From contig NZ_FOGO01000012.1 of assembly GCF_900111245.1 (NCBI RefSeq), positions 124,001-188,000 on the forward strand: a DNA stretch of 64,000 nt. Reading direction: 5' to 3'. The translations under genes were made by a program, and so were the position numbers. Source of the DNA: Streptomyces qinglanensis (GTDB lineage Bacteria > Actinomycetota > Actinomycetes > Streptomycetales > Streptomycetaceae). A model generated the notes under the pieces. It ran no database searches and was not told the origin of the DNA. It saw only the letters and a program-made list of their open reading frames with translations. This document shows, piece by piece, positions 48,313 through 57,833 of the stretch (within the stretch, counting starts at the first letter, position 1; the number at the start of each line of letters is the position of its first letter).

Positions 48313-48349
48313 CCGCGGGCCGGTACGGCGGTGCCGTACCGGCCCGCGG
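48313..48349 (-). terminator. Strong hairpin after the penicillin-binding protein gene
   Basis: CCGCGGGCCGGTACGG (48313-48328) pairs perfectly over 16 bp with 48334-48349; loop of five bases. Placed directly after the stop of the leftward gene. Confidence 0.85.
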
Positions 48350-48365
48350 GCGGCCGTCGGCGGCC

Positions 48366-50000
48366 TCAGCCGCGGGCGGCGTCCAGCACCTTGCGGACGA
48401 TCGGGCCGGCGTTCTCGTTGCCGTGTCCGGAGGCGGGCACGACGGCCGCCGCGGCGGCGTCACCGGAGTACGCGGTGAACCAGGCGTTCGGCTTCTTCTG
48501 CCCGTCGACCTCCGCGGATCCGGTCTTGGCTCCGAAGTCGCCGCTCAACCCGGACATCGGCTGGGCCGCGGTGCCGCCGGTGGCGGTGACCTTCATCAGG
48601 GACTTGAGGTCCTTCTGGACGCCGGGCTTCATGGCACGCGGCGCCTTGGCGAGGGTGCGGTCGTCGACCGACGGAGGTACCACGTACGGCTGCCGGAAGG
48701 TGCCGTTCTGCACGGTGGCGGAGACCGACGCCATATTGAGCGGGTTCATCCGCACCCCGCCCTGGCCCATGAGCGAGGCCGCCATCTGGGCGTCCGACTG
48801 GACCGGGACCCGGCCGTCGAAGGTGGTGGTGCCGGTCTTCCAGTTGAGGCCGATGCCGAAGACGTCCCGGGCCTCCTTGGTGAGGTCGTCGTCCTTCAGC
48901 TCGGGCGCCTGGCTGATGAAGGCGGTGTTGCAGGAGCGGGCGAAGCTCTGCGCGAAGGTGCCGTGCTTGATCTCGAAGTTGTCGTCGTTGTGGAACTTCC
49001 AGCCGCCGTACGTGAAGTACTTGGGACACGGGTGGGTCTTGCCGGGCGAGGCGAGGCCCTTGTCGAGCAGCATGGCGCTGGTGACGACCTTCATGGTGGA
49101 GCCGGGGGCCAGCGAGCCCTGCAGTGCGCCGTTGAAGCCCTTGGCAGGGGAGTTGGCGATGGCCAGGATCTCGCCGGTGCTGGGCTTGACGGCGACCACG
49201 GATGCCTTCTTCTTGCCCTTGACGGCGGCCTCGGCCGCGCGCTGCGCCCCGGCGTCGATGGTCGTCTTCAGCTTTCCGGGCGTGGGCTCGGAGAGCTGGC
49301 GCAGCACTGTGTCGGTCTTGCCCTTGGCGTCGACGAGGCGCGTCTGCACGCCCGGGGAGCCCTCGGTCTTGTCGCCGTAGCGCTTGCCGATGTCGCGGAT
49401 CACTCCGGCGAGGGCGGGGTGGTCGTCGGCGCTGAGCGGCGAGCCGTCCCGGTCCACGGCGGTGACCGGCGGGGTGCCCGACTCGTCGGTGACGATCGTG
49501 CGGCCGTCCTCGAGCTTGGGGTGCAGCACGGACGGCTTCCACTCGACCACGGGCTCGCCGGTCCCGGAGGCCCGGACGATCTTCAGCGCCGAGTCGTACT
49601 TCCAGGCGGCGTCCTTCTTGCCGTAGGCGACCCGTGCGGTGACGCCGAAGGGCACCTTCTCGCCGTCGGCCGCCTCGGGGGTGGCCGCGACCTTGGAGAC
49701 GTGGGCCTTGCTGCGGAAGGCGCCGAGCGCCTTGGCGGCCGCTGCGGAGTCGTCGGTCAGCGCGGCGGCCTTCTTGGTGTCGCCCTCGGCCCAGGCGCCC
49801 AGGAATTCCTTGGCGGCGGTGCGCACTTCGGCCGCGCTGAGCGGGCCCTTCTTGGCCTCGGCCGCCTTGCTGTCCGCGGCGACGGTGCCCTGGGCCTCCT
49901 CCCCGTCGCCGCCGACGAGGGCGTAGACGCCGACGCCGGCGAGCCCGACGACGGCGGCGGCGACCCCGCCGATCACGGCCATCTTCTGTGTGTCGCGCAT
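48366..50000 (-). CDS. Class B penicillin-binding protein (transpeptidase)
   Basis: 544 aa. One N-terminal membrane helix (about 7-28), a MecA-N/NTF2-like domain (about 52-155: VRTAAKEFLGAWAEGDTKKAA), a linker domain, then the transpeptidase. Its active site is complete: STMK with Ser301/Lys304, SCN in ARSCNTAF, and KTGS at 492-495. It cross-links peptidoglycan outside the membrane. ATG 50000 preceded by GGAGGGG at slightly long spacing. Streptomyces encode several such class B enzymes; this is the stand-alone type with an MecA-N domain. It may have low beta-lactam affinity, which the sequence alone cannot show. Confidence 0.92.
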   Translation of the reverse strand: MRDTQKMAVIGGVAAAVVGLAGVGVYALVGGDGEEAQGTVAADSKAAEAKKGPLSAAEVRTAAKEFLGAWAEGDTKKAAALTDDSAAAAKALGAFRSKAHVSKVAATPEAADGEKVPFGVTARVAYGKKDAAWKYDSALKIVRASGTGEPVVEWKPSVLHPKLEDGRTIVTDESGTPPVTAVDRDGSPLSADDHPALAGVIRDIGKRYGDKTEGSPGVQTRLVDAKGKTDTVLRQLSEPTPGKLKTTIDAGAQRAAEAAVKGKKKASVVAVKPSTGEILAIANSPAKGFNGALQGSLAPGSTMKVVTSAMLLDKGLASPGKTHPCPKYFTYGGWKFHNDDNFEIKHGTFAQSFARSCNTAFISQAPELKDDDLTKEARDVFGIGLNWKTGTTTFDGRVPVQSDAQMAASLMGQGGVRMNPLNMASVSATVQNGTFRQPYVVPPSVDDRTLAKAPRAMKPGVQKDLKSLMKVTATGGTAAQPMSGLSGDFGAKTGSAEVDGQKKPNAWFTAYSGDAAAAAVVPASGHGNENAGPIVRKVLDAARG

Positions 50001-50362
50001 CCGCGTTCTGCCCCTCCACGCCTTGGCCCGGTCTACCGGCCGAAGTCCTGACGCGAGGCACCCTAGAGCACGTCCATGACAGAACGTGCCCCCGTATGCC
50101 CGTTCAGCCCCTTCTTCCGGTTCTTCCGGCGTTCCGCTCCCCCGCGTGTCCCGGATTCCGCCGCTTCCCGGCGGTCCGGACCGGGGAACGGAACCGCCGG
50201 CCCCCGCGGCCGCGCTGGCGCGGCCCCTGGGGCAGACGAGCAGCGCGGGGCGATCGGTTCCGTATCACGGCCTTGTGTCCGAATCGCGATCTTCGCTGAG
50301 CGTTTTCGTGATCTGCCAGGTCACTCGACAGCCATTTCCGATCGGAAAGCGCCTACTTCAGG
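50001..50362. other. Intergenic region between Pmt and PBP genes
   Basis: 362 bases, no gene seen. The perfect 14-bp palindrome TTTCCGATCGGAAA (50335-50348) lies just beyond the Pmt stop; it may be part of a weak terminator or a regulator site for the PBP gene. A/T content rises around 50280-50350. Confidence 0.45.
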
Positions 50363-52147
50363 TCAGATCCAGGAGTCCAGCCACATCCGGTGCCGCCACT
50401 CGCCCAGCGGAATCGTCTGTCCGGTGTAAATGGGCCAGAAGTAGACGAAGTTCCACACGATCAGCAGCCCGACCACGCCCACCCCGACCACGCCCAGGGT
50501 GCGCCGTCTGTCGTCCGCACCCGGCGGCCCGGTCAGCGCCCCGGCCGCCATCGCCAGCCCGAGGCACAGGAAGGGAAGGAACACCACGGCGTAGAACAGG
50601 AAGATGGTGCGCTCCTGGTAGAGGAACCAGGGCAGGTAGCCGGCGGCGACACCGCACAGGATCGCGCCCGCGCGCCAGTCGCGGCGCAGCAGCCAACGGT
50701 AGCCGACGTACAGGAGCGCCGCGCAGGCGGCCCACCACAGCACCGGGGTGCCCAGCGCCAGGACTTCGCGGGCACAGCCCTCGGCCTTGTCGGTGCAGCC
50801 GTCGGAGCCCGCCTTGGGCGACTCGTAGAAGTAGGAGACGGGACGGCCCAGGACCAGCCAGCTCCACGGGTTCGACTGGTAGGTGTGCCCGGAGGTGAGG
50901 TTGACGTGGAAGTCGTAGACCTCGCTCTCGTAGTGCCACAGGCTGCGCAGCGGTCCCGGCAGCCAGCCCCACGGGCCGGCGGCGCCCTGCTTGTCCGCCC
51001 AGTCCCGGAAGTAGCCGCCGGAGGTGGCGAACCAGCCCGTCCAGGAGGCGATGTAGGTGGCCACCGCGACGCAGGGCACGGAGAGGAACGCGGGCCCCGC
51101 GTCCCTGGTGAGCATCGCCGGCACCGGGCGGGAGGCGCCCGCGGTACGGCGCGCCCCCATGTCCCACAGGACGGTCAGCAGGCCGAACGCGGCCAGCACG
51201 TACAGGCCGTTCCACTTGGTGGCGCAGGCCAGCCCCAGGCACACCCCGGCCGCCAGCCGCCACGGCCGCCAGCCCAGTCGCGTCCGGTCCGCCACGACGG
51301 CGTCGGGCAGCGGAGCGCCGTCGTCGCCCGCGTCACCACCGGCCTGCGGCAACCGGGCCGCGAGCCGTTCCCTGGACCTGTCGCGGTCGACGAGCAGGCA
51401 GCCGAACGCGGCCAGCACCCAGAACATCACCACCAGGTCCAGCAGCGCGACCCGGCTCATCACGAAGTGCAGCCCGTCCACGGCCATCAGGGCGCCCGCC
51501 AGGCAGCCCAACGCCGTGGAGCGGAACAGCCGGCGCCCGATGCGGCACAGCATCAGCACCGAGAGGGTGCCCAGCAGCGCCGTCATGAACCGCCAGCCGA
51601 ACGGGTCGAGCCCGAAGGCGGCCTCGCCGAGCCCGATCACCCACTTCCCGACGGTCGGGTGGACGACGTAGGAGCCCTCCGGCGAGAGCGGGATGCGCTG
51701 CGGATCGCCCAGGATGCGCTCATTGGCGTTGTCCGGCCAGGTCCCCTCGTACCCGAAGTGGATCAGCGACCAGGCGTCCTTGGCGTAGTACGTCTCGTCG
51801 AATATGACGGCGTGCGGCGAGCCGAGCTGCCAGAACCGCAGGGCTCCCGCGAGGAGCGCGACCAGCAGCGGTCCGCCCCAGGCCGCCCAGCGCGCCAGCC
51901 GCAGCGACACCTCGGGACCCAGCCCGAAGACCGCGCCCAGCCGCGGATCCGGCGCCGGGAACGGCGGGGTGAGGCGTTCGCGGACACCGGCACGCGGCCG
52001 GGCCGCGTAGCCGAAGCGGCGCAGCCGCACCTGCCACCGGGGAAGCGGCGGCGGACCGCCCTCGTCCCCGGTGCTGCCCTCGCAGCCCGGGCTGCCGGGC
52101 CCGTCCTGCCTGCGGTCGGCGTCGCCCACGGTGTCACTGGTCGTCAC
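50363..52147 (-). CDS. pmt: Protein O-mannosyltransferase
   Basis: 594 aa. Transfers mannose from polyprenyl-phosphate-mannose to secreted proteins at the membrane (GT39 family). A disordered N-terminus (1-60) is followed by about ten membrane helices. The first external loop holds the catalytic pair in FDETYYAKDAWS (Asp-Glu). The C-terminal region has the YFYESP and LGTPVLWW segments found in actinobacterial Pmt. Start GTG 52147: TACGAT seven bases upstream suggests a leaderless transcript; ATG 52156 would add three residues. Divergent from rsmI, the usual Streptomyces arrangement. Confidence 0.93.
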   Translation of the reverse strand: MTTSDTVGDADRRQDGPGSPGCEGSTGDEGGPPPLPRWQVRLRRFGYAARPRAGVRERLTPPFPAPDPRLGAVFGLGPEVSLRLARWAAWGGPLLVALLAGALRFWQLGSPHAVIFDETYYAKDAWSLIHFGYEGTWPDNANERILGDPQRIPLSPEGSYVVHPTVGKWVIGLGEAAFGLDPFGWRFMTALLGTLSVLMLCRIGRRLFRSTALGCLAGALMAVDGLHFVMSRVALLDLVVMFWVLAAFGCLLVDRDRSRERLAARLPQAGGDAGDDGAPLPDAVVADRTRLGWRPWRLAAGVCLGLACATKWNGLYVLAAFGLLTVLWDMGARRTAGASRPVPAMLTRDAGPAFLSVPCVAVATYIASWTGWFATSGGYFRDWADKQGAAGPWGWLPGPLRSLWHYESEVYDFHVNLTSGHTYQSNPWSWLVLGRPVSYFYESPKAGSDGCTDKAEGCAREVLALGTPVLWWAACAALLYVGYRWLLRRDWRAGAILCGVAAGYLPWFLYQERTIFLFYAVVFLPFLCLGLAMAAGALTGPPGADDRRRTLGVVGVGVVGLLIVWNFVYFWPIYTGQTIPLGEWRHRMWLDSWI

Positions 52148-52234
52148 GCGGGCCATCGTAGGGACCGCGGGGGCGGCGCGTGCCGCCGCGTCACCGCTGC
52201 GGGATCGGACGGGTGACGCTGCGAGGATGGACGG

Positions 52235-53089
52235 GTGACTGGAACGCTCGTCCTCGCCGGGACCCCCATCGGCGACCCTTCCGACGCCCCGCCGCGCCTC
52301 GCGGCCGAGCTGACCGCCGCCGACATCGTCGCCGCCGAGGACACCCGGCGGCTGCGCAGGCTGACCCAGGCGCTCGGGGTGGCGCCGGGCGGGCGGATCG
52401 TCTCCTACTTCGAGGGCAACGAGGCCGCCCGCACGCCGGAGCTGGCCGAGGAGCTGGCGGGCGGCGCCCGGGTGGTGCTGGTGACCGACGCGGGGATGCC
52501 CTCGGTGTCCGACCCGGGCTACCGGCTGGTGGCCGCCGCCGTGCAGCACGGGGTGCGGGTGACCGCGGTCCCCGGCCCCTCCGCGGTGCTGACGGCGCTG
52601 GCGGTCTCGGGGCTGCCGGTGGACCGGTTCTGCTTCGAGGGGTTCCTGCCGCGCAAGCCCGGCGAGCGGCGCGGCAGGCTGCGCGAGGCGGCCGGGGAGC
52701 GCCGCACCCTGGTGTACTTCGAGGCGCCGCACCGGCTGCAGGCCACGCTCACCGCCATGGCCGAGGTGTTCGGCGCGGAGCGGGAGGCCGCGGTGTGCCG
52801 GGAGCTGACCAAGACCTACGAGCAGGTGCGGCGCGGCCCGCTGGCGGAGCTGGCCGCGTGGGCCGCTGAGGGCGTACGCGGGGAGATCACGGTCGTGGTC
52901 CGGGGGGCCGAGCCGCCCGCCGCGGGCGAGGCGGACGCGGCGGAGCTGGCGCGCCGGGTCGCGGAGCGCGAGGCCGCGGGCCAGCAGCGCAAGGAGGCCA
53001 TCGCGGAGGTGGCCCGCGGCGCCGGGGTGCCCAAGCGGGAGGTCTTCGACGCGGTGGTCGCCGCGAAGAACGCCGGTCCGCGCGAGTAG
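52235..53089 (+). CDS. rsmI: 16S rRNA 2'-O-methyltransferase RsmI
   Basis: 284 aa. Methylates C1402 ribose in 16S rRNA. Tetrapyrrole-methylase fold: LVLAGTPIGDPSDAPPR, AAEDTRRLRRL, SYFEGNEA, VTDAGMPSVSDPGYRLV, PGPSAVLTALAVSGLP, and RELTKTYEQ near 190. GTG 52235; GAGGAT at 52223-52228 sits six bases before it, so the transcript may be leaderless. Divergent from pmt. Confidence 0.95.
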   Translation: MTGTLVLAGTPIGDPSDAPPRLAAELTAADIVAAEDTRRLRRLTQALGVAPGGRIVSYFEGNEAARTPELAEELAGGARVVLVTDAGMPSVSDPGYRLVAAAVQHGVRVTAVPGPSAVLTALAVSGLPVDRFCFEGFLPRKPGERRGRLREAAGERRTLVYFEAPHRLQATLTAMAEVFGAEREAAVCRELTKTYEQVRRGPLAELAAWAAEGVRGEITVVVRGAEPPAAGEADAAELARRVAEREAAGQQRKEAIAEVARGAGVPKREVFDAVVAAKNAGPRE

Positions 53090-53092
53090 CGC

Positions 53093-53127
53093 GCGGCGGG
53101 GACCCGCTGTCCGGGCCGGCCCGCCGC
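53093..53127 (+). terminator. Hairpin after rsmI
   Basis: GCGGCGGG (53093-53100) pairs with CCCGCCGC (53120-53127), with a 19-base loop that is itself G/C-rich. Confidence 0.5.
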
Positions 53128-53544
53128 GGTGTCCCCGTCCGGACAGCCGGACAGCCGGACTGCGCGCCTGCGCGCCTGCGCGCCCGGCCGCATCGGGTGC
53201 GGCCGCGTCGGGTACGGCGACCGCGTCGGTGGGGCAGCTTCGGGGAGCGCGCAGAGGCGCAGCGGCGTGCGCGCCCGGCGTGGAAGAGGGCGCCGAATTA
53301 CGGATGTGCGCGGCGGGAGCAGTGGCGGGCGCGCGGGTGAGCACGGTAATCCGCGATTGAGCGGTAAATATGAGTAAAAGACTTTTGCGGATACGCAAAG
53401 GAATTGCCCAGGGAAGCCCTCCACCTTGACGTCCGGCCAAAATCTCCACAAACGAAGAGAAAGGACCCCCGGTCCCGCCTTTCGGACGGCGGTCGCGAGG
53501 AGTGCACTGGCTGTGGGCGTATCCGCCCGAAGGAAGGAGCTGCC
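53128..53544. promoter_or_regulatory. Repeat-bearing spacer and A/T-rich upstream region of the zinc-ribbon gene
   Basis: 417 bases without a gene. CGGACAGC-type and TGCGCGCC-type short tandem repeats occupy 53138-53185. Further right, 53341-53480 is markedly A/T-rich. It contains TTTGCG-GATA-CGCAAA (53384-53399, six-base arms), which could be an operator or a leader hairpin. The ribosome site AAGGAAGGAG precedes the ATG at 53545. Confidence 0.5.
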
Positions 53545-53835
53545 ATGAAGCACGAGAGCGGCAACCGCACGGACCCGGCCGGCCAGACACCGGAGACGGT
53601 GCACGAGGCGTACTCGTTCGCCTGCATGAAGTGCGGGCACGGGTGGGAGCAGGACTACGAGATACAGCACCTCGAATACACCGACGGCAGGCCCTTGGTC
53701 GTGTATTACGCGGACGGCAAGCGCGTCCCCTCGCCGCTCACCAAGCCCACGTGCCGCTTTTGCGACGGACATGTTGTCCGCATCATGCGCTCGGGGCGGG
53801 TCTCCAAGGCCGAGGCGGCGCGGCCGCACCACTGA
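53545..53835 (+). CDS. Small zinc-ribbon protein of unknown function
   Basis: 96 aa. Two CxxC pairs, Cys27/Cys30 (CMKCGHGWE) and Cys70/Cys73 (CRFCDG), with about 40 residues between them, make a four-Cys zinc ribbon; the intervening HLEYTDGRPLVVYYADGK is beta-like. No signal peptide. Clear Shine-Dalgarno AAGGAAGGAG. No family name recalled. The long A/T-rich upstream region suggests specific regulation. Confidence 0.75.
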   Translation: MKHESGNRTDPAGQTPETVHEAYSFACMKCGHGWEQDYEIQHLEYTDGRPLVVYYADGKRVPSPLTKPTCRFCDGHVVRIMRSGRVSKAEAARPHH

Positions 53836-53924
53836 GGGCGTGCGCCGCGGGTCGCGGGCCGAGGCCCCCGCCGGGCTCCGCCTCGGTGCGGACCGGGGGG
53901 ACGGCGGGTTCTATCATCGCCGGT

Positions 53925-54827
53925 ATGCCCCCCTCCGCGACCCCTGACGACGCAGCGCACTCCGCGGCCGGAACCACGGCCACGAACGCCGCGAAGGCTC
54001 GGGCGGCACAGGCGCCTCCGCCGCTGCCCGAGCCGCTCGCGTTCCCGGTCGCGGACTCCCACACCCACCTGGACATGCAGGAGCCGGCCGTCGCCGACGC
54101 GCTCGCCGCGGCCGCCGCCGTGGGCGTCACGACGGTCGTCCAGGTCGGCTGCGACCTGGAGCGCTCCCGCTGGGCCGCCGAGACGGCCGCGGCGTGGCAG
54201 AACGTGTGGGCCGCCGTCGCGCTCCACCCGAACGAGGCCCCCCGGCTGAGCGCCGAGGGCGGCGCGGAAGCCCTGGACGAGGCGCTCACCGGGATCGAGA
54301 AGCTCGCCGCGCTCCCCCAGGTGCTGGCGGTCGGCGAGACCGGCCTGGACTACTTCCGCACCGGCCCGGAGGGCGTCGCCGCCCAGCAGCGCTCCTTCCG
54401 CGCCCACATCGAACTCGCCAAGCGGCTGGACAAGGCGCTGGTCATCCACGACCGCGAGGCGCACGCGGACGTGCTGCGCATCCTGGAGGAGGAGGGCGCC
54501 CCCGAGCGGACCGTCTTCCACTGCTTCTCGGGGGACGCGGAGATGGCGAAGCTGTGCGCCGCCAAGGGCTGGTTCATGTCCTTCGCCGGGAACATCACGT
54601 TCAAGAACGCCCAGCCGCTGCGCGACGCCCTCGCGGTGGTACCGCCCGAACTGCTGCTGGTCGAGACGGACGCGCCGTTCCTGACCCCCGCGCCCTACCG
54701 CGGCCGCCCCAATGCGCCCTACCTGATCCCGGTGACGCTCCGTGCCATGGCGCGGACCAAGGACCTGGACGAGGAACGGCTGGCCCGCCACGTGGCCGCG
54801 AACACGGCCCGCGCCTTCGGCTACTGA
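53925..54827 (+). CDS. tatD: TatD-family metal-dependent hydrolase
   Basis: 300 aa. DNase-type amidohydrolase fold. Metal ligands: SHTHLD with His46/His48, GETGLDYF Glu, VIHDREA His, VFHCFSG His and VETDAPFL Asp. A 40-residue Ala/Pro-rich N-terminus precedes the domain. ATG 53925; TATCAT at 53912-53917 lies seven bases before it, so the mRNA is probably leaderless. Associated with 3'-5' DNA trimming and quality control in other bacteria. Confidence 0.93.
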   Translation: MPPSATPDDAAHSAAGTTATNAAKARAAQAPPPLPEPLAFPVADSHTHLDMQEPAVADALAAAAAVGVTTVVQVGCDLERSRWAAETAAAWQNVWAAVALHPNEAPRLSAEGGAEALDEALTGIEKLAALPQVLAVGETGLDYFRTGPEGVAAQQRSFRAHIELAKRLDKALVIHDREAHADVLRILEEEGAPERTVFHCFSGDAEMAKLCAAKGWFMSFAGNITFKNAQPLRDALAVVPPELLLVETDAPFLTPAPYRGRPNAPYLIPVTLRAMARTKDLDEERLARHVAANTARAFGY

Positions 54828-54868
54828 GGCCCGGACACCCGCGGGGCCCGGCGCCGTTGCGTGCGCGG

Positions 54869-54970
54869 CCCCCGACGTCGCCGGGGAGCGTCCCCGCGCC
54901 GCAGCCCCCGACGTCGCCGGGAGCCGTCCGCGCACCGCAGCCCCGACGGCGCCGTCAGCCGTCCCCGTAC
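54869..54970. repeat. 36-bp tandem repeat, nearly three copies
   Basis: Two near-identical units at 54869-54904 and 54905-54940, both starting CCCCCGACGTCGCCGGG and ending CCGCAG, and a partial third from 54941. Located between the convergent tatD and old-yellow-enzyme genes. Confidence 0.7.
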
Positions 54971-55059
54971 GGTCTGGCCGCAGGGGGGAGGGGGCGGGAC
55001 GTCCCGGGGTACCGCTTCCCCTTCCCCGCGCCCCGGCGCCGCGTCCGGGCCGGTCGTCG

Positions 55060-56178
55060 TCAGTGCAGCGTCTTGAGCGCCTCCCCACTGGGAGAGGTGA
55101 TGTCCGCGGTCCTTCCGGTCAGGGTCTTGACGGCCCACTCGGGATCGGCGAGGAGGGCGCGGCCGACCGCCACGAGATCGAACTCGTCCCGCTCCAGGCG
55201 GTCGAGGAGTTGCTCGATGCCGGTCGCGCCGGAGCCCCTGCCCTGGAAGAGGTTGAAGAAGTCGCCGTCCAGGCCGACCGAGCCGACCGTGACGGTCGGC
55301 CTGCCGCTGATCTTCTTCACCCAGCCGGCGAAGTTGAGATCGGAACCGTCGAACTCCGGCAGCCAGTAGCGGCGGGTGGAGGCGTGGAAGGCGTCGGCTC
55401 CGGCCTCGGCCAGCGGAGCGAGCAGCGCGTCCAGTTCCGTCGCCGTCTCGGCCAGCTTGGCCTCGTAGTTGTCCATCTTCCACTGGGACAGCCGGAAGAA
55501 GAGCGGGAAGGAGTCGGACACCGCGCTGCGGCACGCGGCCACGATCTCGGCGGCGAAGCGGGCCCGGGAGGCGACGCCGCCCCCGTAGGCGTCGGTGCGG
55601 CGGTTGGTGGAGGACCAGAGGAACTGGTCGATGAGATAGCCGTGGGCACCGTGCAGTTCCACGCCGTCGAATCCGAGGCGCTCGGCATCCGCCGCAGCGG
55701 TGGCGAACGCGGCGACGACGTCGTCGAGGTCCTGCTGCGTCATGGCGCGGCCCTTGGGCTCGCCCTGCAGGGACAGCCCCGACGGGCTCACCGGTTCGGC
55801 GTCCGGCACGGGAGGAGCTCCCGGGGTCCGGGTGACGCCCACGTGCCACAACTGCGGGATGATCTTCCCGCCCGCCTGGTGCACGGCTTCCACCACGTCC
55901 GACCAGCCGGCGAGCGCGTCGTCGCCGTGGAACCGCGGCACCCGGTCGCTGGTGCCGGCGGAGGCGTGGTCCACGTACGTGCCCTCCGTGACGATCAGCC
56001 CGACGCCGGCGGCGGCCCGTCGGGCGTAGTACTGCGCCACATCGGGCCCGGGGACGCCGCCCGGGGAGAACTGCCGGGTCATCGGCGCCATGACGATCCG
56101 GTTGGGCACGTGGAGTCCGCGCACCCCGAACGGACGCGAGAGGCTGCGGGCGGCGCGGTCGGCTTGCTGGTGGGTCAT
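55060..56178 (-). CDS. Old yellow enzyme family NADH:flavin oxidoreductase
   Basis: 372 aa. FMN-dependent ene-reductase fold. N-terminal PFGVRGLHVPNRIVMAPMTR; QLWHVG; the substrate-binding pair in VELHGAHGYLIDQFLW; SNRRTDAYGG-type block; C-terminal AVGRALLADPEW. ATG 56178 with GAGAGGAC. Follows the MFS gene by 53 bases in one transcript, under the divergent MarR regulator; the pair may export and reduce an electrophilic compound. Confidence 0.9.
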   Translation of the reverse strand: MTHQQADRAARSLSRPFGVRGLHVPNRIVMAPMTRQFSPGGVPGPDVAQYYARRAAAGVGLIVTEGTYVDHASAGTSDRVPRFHGDDALAGWSDVVEAVHQAGGKIIPQLWHVGVTRTPGAPPVPDAEPVSPSGLSLQGEPKGRAMTQQDLDDVVAAFATAAADAERLGFDGVELHGAHGYLIDQFLWSSTNRRTDAYGGGVASRARFAAEIVAACRSAVSDSFPLFFRLSQWKMDNYEAKLAETATELDALLAPLAEAGADAFHASTRRYWLPEFDGSDLNFAGWVKKISGRPTVTVGSVGLDGDFFNLFQGRGSGATGIEQLLDRLERDEFDLVAVGRALLADPEWAVKTLTGRTADITSPSGEALKTLH

Positions 56179-56231
56179 GTCGTGTCCTCTCGGTGTGGTG
56201 AGTGGGGTTCCGGAGGCCGCGTCGGGCCTCG

Positions 56232-57770
56232 TCATCGGGCCGGCGCCTGCTCGGCGACCGCCTCCGGCACGCTCCCCGCGCCCGTTGCGGGCACGCTGCC
56301 GGTGGCCGCGCCGGAGACGGCGTGCGCTTCCTGCCCGCCCGCGCGGCGTGTCGTCGCCAGCCCGACCAGGGCGGCGAGGGCCACGAGGAGGAACGCTCCC
56401 CCGGCGAGCACGAAGCTGAGCGTGAACTGGCTCTCCTCGGGCAGCGGGGGTGCACCGGCAGGCAGATGCTGGATGGTCTTCGAGGCGAGCAGGGAGGTGA
56501 TCACCGCGCTGGCGACGGCGCTGCCGACGGACCGGGAGATGGAGTTGATGCCGTTCGCGATGCCGCTCTGGTGGTGCGGGACGCCTGCCGCGATGAGGGC
56601 GGGCATCGCCGCGTAGCCGAAGCTGATGGCGACGCCGACGACCATTCCCGCGAGAATGACGTCCGGGGTGCTGTCGTGCTGGAGGGTCAGCCAGGCGAAG
56701 CCGGTGACGCCGAACGCGGCACCCGCGACGAGCGTCATCCGCGCCCCGATCCGGCTCACCAGCATGCCGCCGAACTGGGCGGCGACGAGCGAGACGAGTG
56801 TGGTGGGCAGCAGGTACTCGACGGAGGCGCGGAGCACGGAGGCCCCGAAGCCGTACCCGGTGAGTTCCTCGGGCATCTGCACCAGATACGACACCCCGAG
56901 GAACTGCGCGAACATCGCGAAGCCGACCAGGAGTCCGGCGATGTTGGTGAAGAGCACCGGACGGTGGACGAACATCCGCATGTCGACCATGGGCTCGCGC
57001 ACCCGGCGTTCGATCAGGACCCACACCACGGCGGTCGCGGCGGAGCCGGCGAACAGCCCGAGCGTGCGGCCGGAGGTCCAGCCCCACTCGTGCCCCTGGG
57101 AGATGGGCAGCAGCAGCAGGACCAGCATCGCGGCGAGGGCGGCGGCACCGAGCCAGTCGGTACGTCCTCCGGTCCGGTGCCGCGAGGCGGGCACCACGAG
57201 CAGCACCCCGATCAGCGCGAGGACGGCGAGCCCGCAGGCCAGCCAGAAGACCCGGTGGTAGTCGGGGTGCGCGCCCTGCGTCAGCAGGCCGGCGCCGACC
57301 AGCGCCAGACCGCTGCCGAACGCGAGCGTGCCGCTGACCAGGGCCATCGCGGTGTGCAGCCGCTCGTGCGGAATCTCCTCGCGAAGCACGGACAGCGCGA
57401 GCGGGAAGATGGCGGTGGCCGCGCCCTGCAGCACGCGCGCCAGGATCAGCAGGCTCAGCGAGTCGGTCGTCGCGGCCAGCACGGAACCGGCGGCCAGCAG
57501 CACCAGGACGCCCACCAGGGTCGGCTTCTTGCCGTGCTGGTCACCGAAGCGGCCGAGCAGCGGGGTGAAGACGGCGGCCGAGAGGAGCGTGGCGGTGGTG
57601 ACCCAGCTGACGCCGGAGGTGCTGGTGTCGAGATCGCGCTGGATGACGCCGAGGATGGGCACCACCAGGGTCTGCATCATCGAGACGACCATGGCGGCGA
57701 GGCCCAGGACCAGGACGAGCCCGAATCCGGCGGGGCGGGGCGCGGATGACGGAGGGTGTGTGGAGGTCAT
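56232..57770 (-). CDS. MFS transporter, DHA2-type (14 helices)
   Basis: 512 aa with about 14 hydrophobic helices. The motif between helices 2 and 3 reads LLGRFGDQHGKKPTL, and helix 4-5 has the LARVLQGAATAIFPLALSVLREE motif typical of DHA2 drug exporters. A Gly/Ala/Thr-rich C-terminal tail follows. ATG 57770 with GGGAA. First gene of the MFS-OYE transcript; drug-type efflux by proton antiport is inferred from the family. Confidence 0.9.
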   Translation of the reverse strand: MTSTHPPSSAPRPAGFGLVLVLGLAAMVVSMMQTLVVPILGVIQRDLDTSTSGVSWVTTATLLSAAVFTPLLGRFGDQHGKKPTLVGVLVLLAAGSVLAATTDSLSLLILARVLQGAATAIFPLALSVLREEIPHERLHTAMALVSGTLAFGSGLALVGAGLLTQGAHPDYHRVFWLACGLAVLALIGVLLVVPASRHRTGGRTDWLGAAALAAMLVLLLLPISQGHEWGWTSGRTLGLFAGSAATAVVWVLIERRVREPMVDMRMFVHRPVLFTNIAGLLVGFAMFAQFLGVSYLVQMPEELTGYGFGASVLRASVEYLLPTTLVSLVAAQFGGMLVSRIGARMTLVAGAAFGVTGFAWLTLQHDSTPDVILAGMVVGVAISFGYAAMPALIAAGVPHHQSGIANGINSISRSVGSAVASAVITSLLASKTIQHLPAGAPPLPEESQFTLSFVLAGGAFLLVALAALVGLATTRRAGGQEAHAVSGAATGSVPATGAGSVPEAVAEQAPAR

Positions 57771-57833
57771 AGGTGTTCCCAGGGGTGAGGCCGTACCGGG
57801 GTGCCCGGAGACCAATGCTTGAGTATCTACATG

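Noticed and set aside
56179..57087. Extension of the old yellow enzyme into a 675-aa fusion
   Set aside because: The added part is antisense to the MFS gene and Arg-rich; ATG 56178 has a good ribosome site.
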